DNA of 37,544 bases from Trebouxia sp. TZW2008 (lineage: Eukaryota > Chlorophyta > Trebouxiophyceae > Trebouxiales > Trebouxiaceae): assembly GCA_002118135.1 (NCBI GenBank), contig BDIU01000506.1:1-37544 (forward strand), read 5' to 3'. Each line of letters starts with the position of its first letter. The stretch's first letter is position 1. Below the pieces are notes generated by a model. It made no database searches. It was not told the DNA's origin and saw only the letters and a list, made by a program, of their open reading frames with translations. This document shows positions 1-9,720 of the stretch, one piece after another. A program made the position numbers and the translations under genes.

Positions 1-62
1 TCTTGTTATAACAACAAAATGTCAGCATACCAGTGTGGTCGTTATAAAGAGCTTTTACTGTA
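1..62. mobile_element. Truncated pogo/Tc1-mariner-like MITE copy
   Basis: The window opens with TCTTGTTATAAC and runs to a right terminus reading CGTTATAAAGAGC followed by TTTACTGTA at 54-62. The same two ends occur in the complete element at 28934-29110 (left TACAGTAATTTCTTGTTATA, right CGTTACAAAGAG then TTTACTGTA). The left 8-10 bases of this copy lie outside the window. A second TTTACTGTA sits at 82-90, so the edge may be nested or duplicated. It has no coding capacity. The TA dinucleotides at the ends fit a Tc1/mariner/pogo target site; assignment to that superfamily is inference. Confidence 0.55.
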
Positions 63-542
63 GGATTTATTTTTTTATTTACTGTAGGAGGCCTTACTGG
101 TGTAGTGCTTGCTAACTCCGGTATTGATATTGCCTTACACGATAGAAGACGCTTCCTTTCCCCTTACCCATACGAACCTCTGCTGGTTTATTTGTTATAG
201 GAAGGTCCGGGAATACCCTTATCCAAATTTGACCAACCCGCTTAAATTTACGTGTCATAACACGCCTTACAGCCTCAATTGTTCGTGCTGAAACTCGGCC
301 TGACTCCAATGACTTTAAACCGTATTTACCGATTCTGAGGGGGTTCAGGTTGCAAGTGGGGGGGGTTAAGGAGAAGCATAGCCTGGTACGTTGTTGGTTA
401 TGCCATAGCCAAATTTCCTGCTTGCCACAGCTCTCATATATATGCTGCGAGCAGAAAAGTCAGGGCGGCTGAAGCAATAGCGTTGTGCTCAGCTTGTTCT
501 AATCACCATCCCACTTTTGCCACCACTCATGTTTGTATGTAG

Positions 543-2931
543 GATGTCAGTTCAAGCAGAAGATGCTCGAGGCAAAGTCATTCACTGCAAAACTCTGAAT
601 GACAAACAGAAGGCGAAGATGCTACTGCTCATCAACACTCAGCCAGACACGACTCTGCCGGTGTTCACAGGAGTGTCTGACTCCCTCCTTGGACACACTC
701 TTTCAATGTTTTTGGAGCGGATGACAGCAGGTACAACTCCTTCTGCACAGTCAGCTGGGTTTTACTCAAACACTGCATCAGCTAAAGATCTTTACTGTAC
801 ACTCGTGTATTTGTGTGGGATCACGATAGTTCCACAGCTGACGCTCAAATGTGATGCATCCATTGCTCTTGCTCTTGGTGGCATGGATCTAGCAGAGGGC
901 CGTACTGAGCTTTCAGCTGGTGTTTACTTCTTCACTCCGGCTGAACCAACAGGTTCAACTAGCCAAGTGACAAGCTCAAGCAAGCACAGTAACCATCCGG
1001 CTGGGTGACACATGGTGTTGCTGATGCTGATGGTGGTGTATGCGTGCAGTGCGCCAGGAGCAACATGGACAGCAGCAGACACTTGATGCAGGTATGCAGT
1101 CAAGAAGCTGGTGTGGCAGCGTCCTTGCTTGAGTGCATTTCTGGTAGTTGTCTAACCTGAAGGCAAGTGCTGAGCATTCAATGCAATGCACAACAAGATT
1201 TGCTTATCAAGCTGGATGCAAATTCCAGCTCATGCAGGCCCAGACGCTCTCCTGTGCATATAAGCTGTGTATATCACCTCTTGCATGATGTGTCTGTTGT
1301 ATGCGTCTTGTACCATGATGGCCATGTTGCTATTACACATGTTTCTGTCACACATGTCTGACCTCTTAGCCTCTTCTGTGGCTTCAAGGCTTGCTGTCAT
1401 ATTCACAAACCTGTTATGTGGCATTTCTGCATCATTAAAGCTGGGCCAAGACATACTGGCTTGGTTGCCAAGCAGTATGCCTGCATATTCTTGAGCTTCT
1501 GCTAAATGTTTGAGGCACTCAGTTGTGGTGCATCTGTCTGACCTGTTATTTTGACTGTGCTAGTGCCATGCATCAAGGTTCTGGTCACACATGCCAATTT
1601 AAGACTGGGCTCAATGTTGTCCCAGCTGGTCATTGCAACTCACTCTGCTTGTGCAAGCTCCCCTGCAACATTTGACCATGTAGCAGCATTCATGGCTAAG
1701 CTAGCACTCCAGAGCATACCCCAATAGGTGGCCATGCCATGCACACTTTGTTTAGCAACAGTTGCATACCAATTACCTTCCGTGCATGGTCTTGCAAATG
1801 TTTGTAGTGTCACGCAGTCATCCATGCGCCTAATAAATGGAGAAAACATCTTTGAAGCGATTTCTCATGCATGTAGGGTCCCTCGTCAATGATGCAATGC
1901 AGAAAGACATTCAAGACATCAAGAAGATGCTGAAATCAAGATCCGAAGCAACTCGCCATGCATCCAATATCTCAGCTGATGACTTGGAGGCTGTGCTCAC
2001 TTCACTCCAGTGTGGAGTGATTACGACACAAGATGAAGCATGTGGAAACATAGAGGATGTAGAGTATACATGGCTTGCAAACAAATATGAGCCCCAGCAG
2101 CAAGAGGAATACTTGCAGGCATTAGAAAAGGAGGCAGGTCCTGTACTTAAATAACATTGCAGGGCAAACATGTCATGTCTTGTTGCTGCATAACATCTGC
2201 TTCAACACTTGAGTGTCATGATTTGTTTTCCGCAATGTTGTGCATATTTGTTTGCTTTGCTTCTTGCTCCCAGCAATGTCCACAAGCATATAATGCATGT
2301 GCAACATGTCTGATCGTTGCTGTGACAGGTACAGCTGCCAAGCCATTTCTGTTGGATTCGGAGTGCCAAGGACAATGCAAGTCTGCTAAAGACAAGCATG
2401 GGCGCTGGTGGAGCAGAGTTGCCATTTCCAATAGAGTGCAAAACAGATGAATGCATTGTGGTGAGGAGATCACTAATGGATGCAGAAGCTTCTATCATTT
2501 GCACAATAGAAGTCAAGAGGCACGTGGTCAAGCAAAGTTTGCGACAAGCGCAAACTCAGTTTGTGTGCGCTTCGTTGAAATCAAGCTTGCCGGTCATCAG
2601 CGGCCTGACAGACATGACTGGAATGGGCGTGGCATACTACACTACTGGTGAAAAAGCCCCTGATGGCTGGACAATCATCACACAGCGCTTCTTTGCGACA
2701 GCAAGAGGCATGATGCAATTCCTTGGGGCAGCAATGCGCAGCATTCAGGCAGACATTTTACGCCCAGACAGCAATGGTCATTTCAACTTGCCAAGCATGT
2801 TGCCAGAACCCAAAAGACAGCGGTTGCCAACACCAGCATTGAGCCACACTGCAACCCTACAGCGCATGAACTTGTTGCAACAAGTTGTGGATGGCAAAAG
2901 GGATGTTGCAGACTTGTCAGAATTTGACTAA
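543..2931 (+). CDS. Multi-exon gene ending in a PD-(D/E)XK nuclease-like domain
   Basis: The product looks like a nuclease-fold protein of the kind common in Crinkler-type and related eukaryotic proteins. The strongest exon is 2329-2931 (201 codons, acceptor TGTGACAG, stop at 2929-2931). In it, PFPIECKTDECIVV supplies an acidic residue, IICTIEVKRHV supplies the ExK signature, and RQAQTQFVCASLKSSLPV then GLTDMTG match the helix-strand region that follows in this family. A preceding exon, about 1877-2142 (acceptor GCATGTAG), encodes a helical acidic segment; the phase-consistent donor is GTACTT at 2143, while the prettier AG|GTCCTG at 2138 is out of phase. An upstream open block (from the acceptor at 542, first ATG at 544, open to 1008) is probably coding, but its splicing to 1877 is unresolved. 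Seen: the ORFs and motifs. Inferred: family and exon joins. The 5' end is unknown. Confidence 0.5.
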
Positions 2932-2960
2932 GATTGTCAGAATTTGACTAAGATTGTCAG
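2921..2960 (+). repeat. Perfect 20-bp tandem duplication over a stop codon
   Basis: The unit AATTTGACTAAGATTGTCAG occurs twice head to tail (2921-2940 and 2941-2960), preceded by a partial unit ending TTGTCAG. The first copy carries the TAA stop of the nuclease-like gene, so the duplication lies at the CDS/3'UTR border and leaves the protein unchanged. Confidence 0.9.
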
Positions 2961-3545
2961 TATAGACAGTTTGAGCAGGTTGCTGCAGATATGGTGCAAG
3001 TGACAGAAGCACGATGAATTGTGCATAATTTGTGGTTTTACTTTGTCATAAATATGTCAGCCAGACTTGGTTGCGGGCACACAGAAAGTGCTCATGCCGT
3101 CTGTTGGGATTGCCTCTACAATCATGAAGTGTGTCTCGTGGCACATCTGTGCTGCTGCAAGCAGCGTTTTGCTGTCTTTTGGTACAAGTAGTCTCTATCT
3201 GACATAACAGCTTTTGAAAAACTTGTCAATGTCCAGCAAGAAACATTGTTTGCTGTAGGGTGTGCCACAGCAGTCTGCTCCTGGTATCGGTGCGGTGGTT
3301 ACGTGACAGCCAGAACTGAGCCAGAACGGGATTTTGATCCAAATTTTTACCATGCTAATCTTCTCTATGTTGATCCAATTTTAACAGATATAGCCGAAGC
3401 TTTTATTTTACATGCTTCCGTCGTACAACGAGAACGGGCACGTGGTAGCTCCAGCAACCAGGTCTTTTAGTTTAGGTATGATTTGCATTGATTCATTGTT
3501 GATATTGTCTGTTGACCCCCCTAAATGGGTCCCATGGACAGTAAA
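2961..3545. other. Gap after the nuclease-like gene; no supported gene
   Basis: This stretch holds the 3' flank of the preceding gene and a 75-codon open frame at 3246-3470 without an ATG start or recognisable domain. The last ~70 bases before the tetranucleotide repeat (GACCCCCCTAAATGGGTCCC, able to pair GACCC with GGGTC) look like the 3' untranslated end of a LINE, but no coding part of such an element was seen here. Confidence 0.5.
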
Positions 3546-3566
3546 ATTGATTGATTGATTGATTGA
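3546..3566 (+). repeat. (ATTG)n microsatellite, possible LINE 3' tail
   Basis: Five ATTG units in a row follow a short stem-forming GACCC...GGGTC sequence. Non-LTR retrotransposons often end in such a short tandem tail, and the LINE copy at 17.6-18.3 kb ends in (ATT)n. Whether this is a LINE tail or an independent microsatellite cannot be decided here. Confidence 0.6.
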
Positions 3567-4713
3567 GGTCTTGCTCGGCAGGGGGTTTTTACATGACTCT
3601 TTCAAGTACTTGGGGCTTCACTTTCACTCCTCAGGCAACATATCTTGTAGTGGTAGCTCCAGAAACCCTGCTTGTTCAACGATGTTCTTTCTCTCTCTCT
3701 CTTAGCCAGATCTAGCTGACGTCAACCCAGCACATTCCTGTCGACCACGGTCTGATCTCGCGTTCTTGTAGACAGGGTACTTACGCTCTGCCGTGCGCTC
3801 ACTCTCTGCGTCGGCCTGAAATCTGTGGAGCTACAATACTATAGGACGACGGCACGGCAAGCGGTGGCTGCTTCGTGGTTGTCCTGCGGCTCAACCTCGG
3901 AGGCAGCTGAAGCTGACAGACTCTGTAGGAAGCAGACTGCGTGCAGGAAAGGCAGAGTGCAGTCAGGAAGCACCCGCTGACAGGCTGTCGCGCAGCGTGA
4001 ACAGGCAAAATTTATCTTGTCGCATTCGATGGCAACTTTGAAGGCCTGACGTTAGTTGCCAGCGTAGCACTTAGAACCCTGGTTGCCTGCTTGCTGATCA
4101 CAGCTTTCGACATGCCTACCCTCACACAAGGCTTGGAATTGCAGAGCAGAGCAAGGCAGAGGACATTTTGAACAGCACAGACTGCAAGCTCTTGACTTGG
4201 GAACAGAGCAGCAGCAGCAACAAGCGTGTGCAGTTTAAGCAGCCTCTCTTGCACATTCAGGTGCACAGCTGTTACTTCCTGCTGCAAATCTGCCTTTGAA
4301 ATGGCATCTTACAATTTATACTCATTTGCAGTGGTGACTTGGGCGCAACGCAAGACGCTGTTGTATAGCAGTCAGCTGCCTGTCCATGCTGGTGGATAAT
4401 GTAGAAGGTGTCATGTTTGTTAGGATCTGACTTTGATCACCATTCTTATATCAGAGGGCGTACAGGGTGCTGGCAGGAAGCAGCTTGCCAGTGTGAAAGG
4501 CATGTGCTGTGCTGAGTGCTGTGTTGACTATTCAGTTGTGCTTGCTTCCTTGGCGGGCCTTTTTGCATCTTTTTCTATTGGTGCTTGCGCTTGGCTTGCA
4601 AGCAGCAGGACTAGTTTGGCTCAAGCAACTGTTACAGCTGTTTCTTTGTTGCAGACACCCTGCATTGACGGTGAGCAGTGGACACATGTGCAAAGCAACC
4701 TTCAAGATTCGTT
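3567..4713. other. 1.1-kb stretch without a supported gene
   Basis: It contains a (CT)n run at about 3690-3705 followed by TTAGCCAG, and several short open frames on both strands with no recognisable domain. An open frame around 4433-4801 overlaps the start of the next gene in another frame. GC-rich sequence at 3720-4000 and strong CT-rich acceptor-like sites suggest unrecognised exons are possible. Confidence 0.5.
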
Positions 4714-5281
4714 ATGCACTTATCCTTCGATGCCATTGACTGCTCTGCAACTGACGCACAGCTTTGTGCCTTCATGCATGGTTGCCGTGAGCAGTACTTG
4801 AGGAGGCTAAGGTTGCAGAAACACAAGCGTGATGCAGATCCAATGACACAGGCAAGTGCACCTCTGACAATGTGCTGTTCACTGTGGCAATGCTTGAGCT
4901 TGGGTCTCCTTTCTGTGCTGTCTCACCATATCCTGTTATTTGCCATAGTTGCATTCTCACTTATCAGTATGCGTCATTGGTGCTGCTATAGTGCACGCTC
5001 ATAGTTTTTCTTTAGGCGCCATTCAAAGTCGAGTTTTGTGTTGATTGCAGGTTCCTTCTGCTGGCATATTGATCAATTGTACAGCATATGTGTTCTACAG
5101 GTGTCAACACGATAGTCAGCAAGATGGTCAGCCATTTCTTGCATGCTCTGAATTCATGACTGTGGAGCTTTGCAACGGGATCACTGCACAGCTAGCGCTG
5201 CAGGCAGTCATGAATGTTTTGAAGACAATGGTGCAGCTCTGTGTTGATCAGAAAGAAGCACTAGGCAACTTTTGGGCTTGA
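4714..5281 (+). CDS. Small two-exon gene of unknown function with a GC-AG intron
   Basis: Two coding blocks join in frame. The first (from an ATG at 4714 to 4851) ends KRDADPMTQ; the second (5051-5281, 76 codons plus TGA) begins VPSAGILINCTAYVFYR and ends EALGNFWA. The donor reads CAG|GCAAGT, the usual form of a GC-AG intron, and the acceptor is TTGATTGCAG; both borders are phase 0. If the ATG at 4714 is used, the product is 122 residues: a basic helical N-terminal part (REQYLRRLRLQKHKRD) and a hydrophobic, cysteine-containing C-terminal part. An in-frame stop near 4666-4674 means that any earlier coding must come from a separate upstream exon. I do not recognise the family, and there is no signal peptide. 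Confidence 0.45.
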
Positions 5282-5888
5282 TCAGCGGCACAATGAAGGG
5301 CGCATACAAGCTCACCCACTGCATGGACATTGTTTAGGGCTTGGTTTTGCTGCTGGATTTTGCACTTAAAACTAGCGGTATCACTTTGACATCATCGAGT
5401 GTTCTCAGTACCACATGTATTTGCTTGTGCATTCCGTGGAAACAATCTGCGGCAATTTCTGGCAGCATCCCTGCACAACAACTGATTGATGATAACCCAC
5501 AGGCATGAGCAACCAGGACTTGTGTGTTATGTTTGTGACCGGGAAAACAAGCAGCAGCAGCTAGCGCAAACAAGAGCAACGGCGGGCTAATGCCCTCTCA
5601 AAACCTGACTTCCGAGTGACCAAAATTAGGCAACTTTGGTAACGATCGTACTCTTGCCTACGCAACGCCCATCACATTACAATGCTGTTCGAGATTACAA
5701 GGAGACTACATGCTTCACCTAGCCAACAAGTCTGCTCACCCAACCTGCTCAGATTTCAAGGGAATGAAGACTGTCCAGTGTACAGCTGATATGTTGTCCT
5801 CATAAATTTGTTGAAAGACTGCATACTGTTCATTGCAGATGTAAACAAAGGTGAACTGGAGTGTTAGCGAAGCAGACCACTCACATGC
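5282..5888. other. Intergenic stretch, no supported gene
   Basis: No convincing coding segment on either strand. At 5705-5739 there is a weak match (ACATGCTT...TAGCCAACAAG.CTG.TCAC) to the dispersed repeat found at 6485, 14375 and 37500, possibly an old copy. Confidence 0.45.
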
Positions 5889-6230
5889 ATGCCATTTGGC
5901 ATGCACTGCTCGTCGTCTTCAGCTGAGTTTGATTTGCAATGCAGGAAAACTCTGTTGGTCTCATCCGCAAGCTGGCCACCGCCAAAGCGCCCAATGCCGG
6001 GCAGCCAAGCCCCAACTTGCAAGAACCTTACCCCCGCCAAAAACAGTAAACGACAATTGTTGCTCTGTAAGTGGGTGGGACTGCCTAGGCATGTTGTAAG
6101 GTTGAACTCATTCCAGCTGTTGACAGGTGCAATGGACCACCCCAGCCGGAGGAGAAAGCTGTTTGCCCAGAAGGAAGACGTCCGCTGCAACAGCCGCATC
6201 AGACTTGCAGATCAGCTGAGCTTCTTGTAA
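5889..6230 (+). CDS. Small basic protein of unknown function, two exons
   Basis: Exon 1 (5889-6066) begins at ATG and ends at a strong donor, CTCT|GTAAGT. A 60-nt intron (6067-6126) ends CTGTTGACAG, and exon 2 (6127-6230) ends in TAA. Both borders are phase 1, so the join is consistent and gives 93 residues. The C-terminal part is strongly basic and polar (DHPSRRRKLFAQKEDVRCNS), and the middle is proline-rich (SWPPPKRPMPGSQAPTCKN). No domain or targeting signal is recognised. A second open frame through the same GC-rich exon runs from an acceptor at about 5944 to a TAA at about 6050 and is also protein-like, so the frame is not beyond doubt. The gene lies just upstream of the glycosyltransferase on the same strand. 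Confidence 0.4.
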   Translation: MPFGMHCSSSSAEFDLQCRKTLLVSSASWPPPKRPMPGSQAPTCKNLTPAKNSKRQLLLCKWVGLPRHVVRLNSFQLLTGAMDHPSRRRKLFAQKEDVRCNSRIRLADQLSFL

Positions 6231-6834
6231 TTACGTGATTACATAACGGGGTACGGTCTCTCAGACCCCTTCAGACCCCCCTTAGATTGCATTGTTGACC
6301 GTTGACCAACAGCCGCCTATCATTACGGTGTTACTGTCGCAAATCACCATACCTCAGACCCGCTCAAACACCCATGCTTGAAGGGGTTTAGATGATTTTT
6401 GCAACCATTGCTTCGTTCGTCTGCTACGGCCGCCGATATTCGCTACCCCACATGACGGATGACGTCACCCGAGAAGGCGATTTTACATCCTTTAGCCAGC
6501 CAACAAGTCTGATCGGATGTGTTCGGGTAAAACCCCCAACAAGTTTCTCAATTCAATGTTCATTTGGATGCCCCTTTGAAAACAATAATACGATCATCGC
6601 TTGGTCAACGTAAGTTGCGTTGAAGGAAAAACACGGCCCCAGACATTGTACAAAACATACACTCCTGGCAGCCAATGCGAAAAACCTTCACAGTAAACAC
6701 TAGCAACGGCAATGAGGGACCAGCAGTCCACACTCAGAAATTTCCAGCTGTTTTGCTCAATTCAACTGGCCAAATGCAAAGTGCAGGCCTCAACAGGCTA
6801 AGCCAAGCAGCAATAATGAGGCGACAACGCGCCA
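6231..6834. other. Upstream region of the glycosyltransferase gene
   Basis: This interval separates the small gene from the glycosyltransferase frame. It contains a CREB-like TGACGTCA palindrome at about 6460-6467 and a diverged copy of the dispersed repeat at 6483-6525. No gene is supported. No clear TATA box was assigned. Confidence 0.5.
6483..6525 (+). repeat. Diverged copy of the GCACATGTGATCAGCC dispersed repeat
   Basis: The core TTTAGCCAGCCAACAAG is identical to the copies at 14375-14433 (opposite strand) and 37479-37544, with differences before and after it (TACATCC for TACATGC, GTCTGATCGGATG for GGCTGATCACATG). This copy has no long GA run beside it. Confidence 0.7.
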
Positions 6835-7038
6835 ATGGAAGGTGCCCAATCAACCAAAAAGGACAAAGACGCCACACAGCACGCTGAAGCAGCGTGCCAG
6901 CTTTATTGCATTTATGACATCATGCTGTTAGTCAATGTATTACTTATTCTCGCCGCATTGCAAGGACCGATTGAATCATCAGCAGCTGCGCAACCAGTGT
7001 GGTCTTTGCAGAGATTGAGAAACAAAGCACTAGGCATC

Positions 7039-8313
7039 ATGAAGCCTCGTGCAGCCAAACGACTGTGCGTTTTCCTGGTCTCAACAACCGCGATGCTTCT
7101 GCTAGGCTTTCATGCTGGTCGCCATGACCTTGAGCGTGCTGCGGCCGATACAGCTCGCTGCATATCGCTTGCACACGCCAATGCACGCATTATCCGTGCA
7201 GACAAGGTTGTAGCTCACGTACTCAAAAAGCAGGACAACATCGACGAAAAGATGCAGCAGCCAAGCTATATGGAAGACGACTTCACGAAAGCAAGCAGCC
7301 AAGTAGACTCTACAGGCAACACTGTGTGGTTGTACTCTCTCATCACGACCGACTACGATGGCCCAAACCTCATTCCACATTTCGTCCAGCATTACACCAA
7401 CATGGGTATTCCGCTCAGCCGCTTTTACGTCGATTTGCTGCACGACCCGGCACTTTCAGATGATGGCTTGCTCAAGGCGCAGCAGATCTTCAATAATGGC
7501 GGAGCTCACACAAGAACTATCTTGCATCCATACACACCAGATCTGCAAGATCAAGCTATGGTCTCTGGTCTGCACAAAATACCTATGCACACAGAGGATT
7601 GGGTAGTAGTCACTGACATGGACGAATTCTTCACATTTGGGGATGGTGGCGTAAATGGCGCAGTCAAAACAATGAATGAAGAAGGAGCATCATTTGCCAT
7701 TGGTGAGATGCTGGATCATGTTGCACCTGGTGGCGAGCTAAAGCACATTGATAATGACACAGACATCTGGACTCAATTCCCTTTGGTGTGCCCCATTGTT
7801 TCAAACATAGCCAAAGGGCTGCCAGCAAAAGTGACAATTGCCAAATCATATCTGCGGACAGGTGCTGGCCACCATCACATTGTAGAGCCGCATTTGGCTC
7901 ATGCATACTTCAGCGATGACTGCACAGGTGTTGCGTGTGAGCTAGTTATGAAGCGGTATAAGCAGCGCACTTTAAGGGATTTGTATGACCTGACCCCATA
8001 CTCACAGTATGCCGACAGGTATATGTATTCTGGCACTGGTGATGCCACTGGCTGGCGAGCGAAACAATGGTCTGCTTGGACCAAAGTTCACCACTTCAAG
8101 TGGCATGCAGCTGTCTTGGACAATTTGCTTTTCAGAATGTCTAGAGATAGTGGCGATTGTTTGCTAGATGTAAATGAAGACAGCTGTGAACCTGTGTTTC
8201 AATTTTGGAAGGAAGTAGCGCGTCAATTTCACAGTCTCAATGTAACACGTAGCATTGACATTAGTGCAATGGGGTGCAAAGAAGGTGTGGACACTTTGTG
8301 GAGCTGGCCTTGA
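7039..8313 (+). CDS. Type II membrane glycosyltransferase (GT2/GT92-like, DMDEF motif)
   Basis: Predicted Golgi glycosyltransferase that would move a sugar from a nucleotide-sugar donor. From ATG 7039 it has a short basic tail (MKPRAAKR), a membrane anchor (LCVFLVSTTAMLLLG) and a lumenal stem. The catalytic domain starts near residue 95 (WLYSLITTDYDGPNLIPHF). The metal-binding DxD is in DWVVVTDMDEFFTFG, and AKSYLRTGAGHHHIVEP is typical of the C-terminal half of this type. It ends at a TGA at 8311-8313, giving 424 residues without an intron. The open frame extends upstream to an ATG at 6835 (492 residues), but 7039 gives the standard type II topology; an ATG at 6922 would add a second hydrophobic segment. 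Family is inferred from motifs and the exact donor is unknown. Confidence 0.8.
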   Translation: MKPRAAKRLCVFLVSTTAMLLLGFHAGRHDLERAAADTARCISLAHANARIIRADKVVAHVLKKQDNIDEKMQQPSYMEDDFTKASSQVDSTGNTVWLYSLITTDYDGPNLIPHFVQHYTNMGIPLSRFYVDLLHDPALSDDGLLKAQQIFNNGGAHTRTILHPYTPDLQDQAMVSGLHKIPMHTEDWVVVTDMDEFFTFGDGGVNGAVKTMNEEGASFAIGEMLDHVAPGGELKHIDNDTDIWTQFPLVCPIVSNIAKGLPAKVTIAKSYLRTGAGHHHIVEPHLAHAYFSDDCTGVACELVMKRYKQRTLRDLYDLTPYSQYADRYMYSGTGDATGWRAKQWSAWTKVHHFKWHAAVLDNLLFRMSRDSGDCLLDVNEDSCEPVFQFWKEVARQFHSLNVTRSIDISAMGCKEGVDTLWSWP

Positions 8314-9370
8314 TGCTTTTCAGTGAACTCAGCAAACTCTTGGTATACAGTCCTGTTTTGAAGACATGAAACTAGACTTGTATGCAGTATTGCTTTGTTT
8401 TGACTTGGTTGTGAAGTAGAGCTTTGATTAACAGCATGACGCCAACAAACACGAGCAGGCTGCCTGTGACCTCTTGTCAATTATTCAGAAGTATATCACA
8501 AGCAGTCTCTCTGCACTGACTTGGTGACTCAGCCGGCTTTGCCGAGGCTGCAAATGCATTTATGCTGGAATGTCATGCTTGGATGTGGCTTCTGCACTGA
8601 ATCACCTTGGCATGGGACTGTCTTCTTGCAACATGTGTTACGCCATGCACTTTCACTTCTTTTGACCAGAAGGTGTGCCCAAGCATTTGTTTGTCTCAGT
8701 CGTCTCATCTGTGCTTGTGCACATCGCAAGCAATGTCATTTGCATTGCCATTGGCGTTTGCTGTGATGCAGCCGCACAACACAGGATGTGTTCAGTTTGA
8801 GGTAGTATCCAGAAGGGATTCCCCCCCCCCCAAAAGATACGTGGTGGGGGCAGAGGGGTAGAGGGGTACTATCCGGTTGCTATATGCCGTGCGTGGTGGC
8901 ATGCGCAGAATGCAGTGTTGCACACAGGCAGCATCAAACTGACATCCAAACATACATGCTGATGGCCTGCTGACATGCGCATTGCCTCAGCAAATTGTTG
9001 GCAAGGTGAAGCATGTCAGATATAGCTTTGAAGCAGAGCCCTGCTAATCTTCAACTCCATGCCTTGCATCACAGCTGTGTAGTCTGTGTAGCAGCACGTC
9101 TCATTTGTGTGTATGGTCACAGTACAGTTCAAACTCACGCCAACCTTCTGCAAAATACAGACCTGGCTTACCAAATCTCCCGGAGAGTCCGATCTACAGT
9201 GTGTCCTAGTCAGTGAGTCTTGACCAACACTTGACATGCATGCAGCTGGTGTGCATTGCTAGGCAGTACATGTAATACATCAACTGGGCAATTATCAGCT
9301 ACACAGTGCTTTTGCATGATTGCAAAGATGTGCGAAGCTATGCATCCCCACTGCCGTAAAGAACGGGACA
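8314..9370. other. 1-kb stretch without a gene
   Basis: It begins with the glycosyltransferase 3' flank. It contains a run of about 12 C at 8821-8832 followed by a G-rich segment (GGTGGGGGCAGAGGGGTAGAGGGG), which could form a hairpin or G-quadruplex. Short open frames on both strands show no domain. Confidence 0.55.
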
Positions 9371-9399
9371 AACTCTTTAGGCTAAGCAATGCAAGGAAC

Positions 9400-9700
9400 C
9401 CCGAAAGTTAAGATCCATGCAGCTCTGCCTCCTGCGAAATCGAAGGATGCTGCGACTGTATAGATCTATGATGATCTGCGGCTCTGCCTTTCCGCAAAGG
9501 TCTACGCTGCATAAAGCTGCACGACCCTGCAGCCTCGTGGAACTGTGCGTGTGTAGATCTGCATCAATGCAGATCTGCATCAGTGCAAAACTGCACAGTG
9601 CGGACTCTTGCAGATTCGCAATGGTGCAGATCTTAAGAACTCTGTGAGGAAAGTCTGCGTGCGATTCTGAAAGGGTGCAACAGAACCTTTAGATCTACAA
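9400..9700. repeat. Degenerate GATCTGCA / CTGCA-rich tract
   Basis: About 300 bp built from variants of AGATCTGCA, CTCTGC and GCTGCA, spaced every 10-20 bases. It includes the perfect 14-bp palindrome ATGCAGATCTGCAT at 9567-9580 and many BglII-like AGATCT cores (for example 9462, 9555, 9571, 9690). It reads as an old, decayed short-period satellite rather than a gene, although both strands stay open for 65-75 codons. Confidence 0.6.
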
Positions 9701-9720
9701 GGTTGCAATCCTAGGTAGCC

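Noticed and set aside
4012..4287. 91-codon minus-strand frame
   Set aside because: Composition-driven open frame without motif or splice context.
6835..7038. N-terminal extension of the glycosyltransferase
   Set aside because: In frame with an ATG at 6835 but would put two hydrophobic segments in tandem; the ATG at 7039 gives a normal type II anchor.
8821..8870. C run followed by G-rich sequence as a possible terminator or G-quadruplex
   Set aside because: It is plain sequence bias without conserved context; kept only as a note on the gap.
9567..9580. ATGCAGATCTGCAT palindrome as an operator
   Set aside because: It is one of many related motifs in the tract and has no gene nearby; treated as part of the degenerate repeat.
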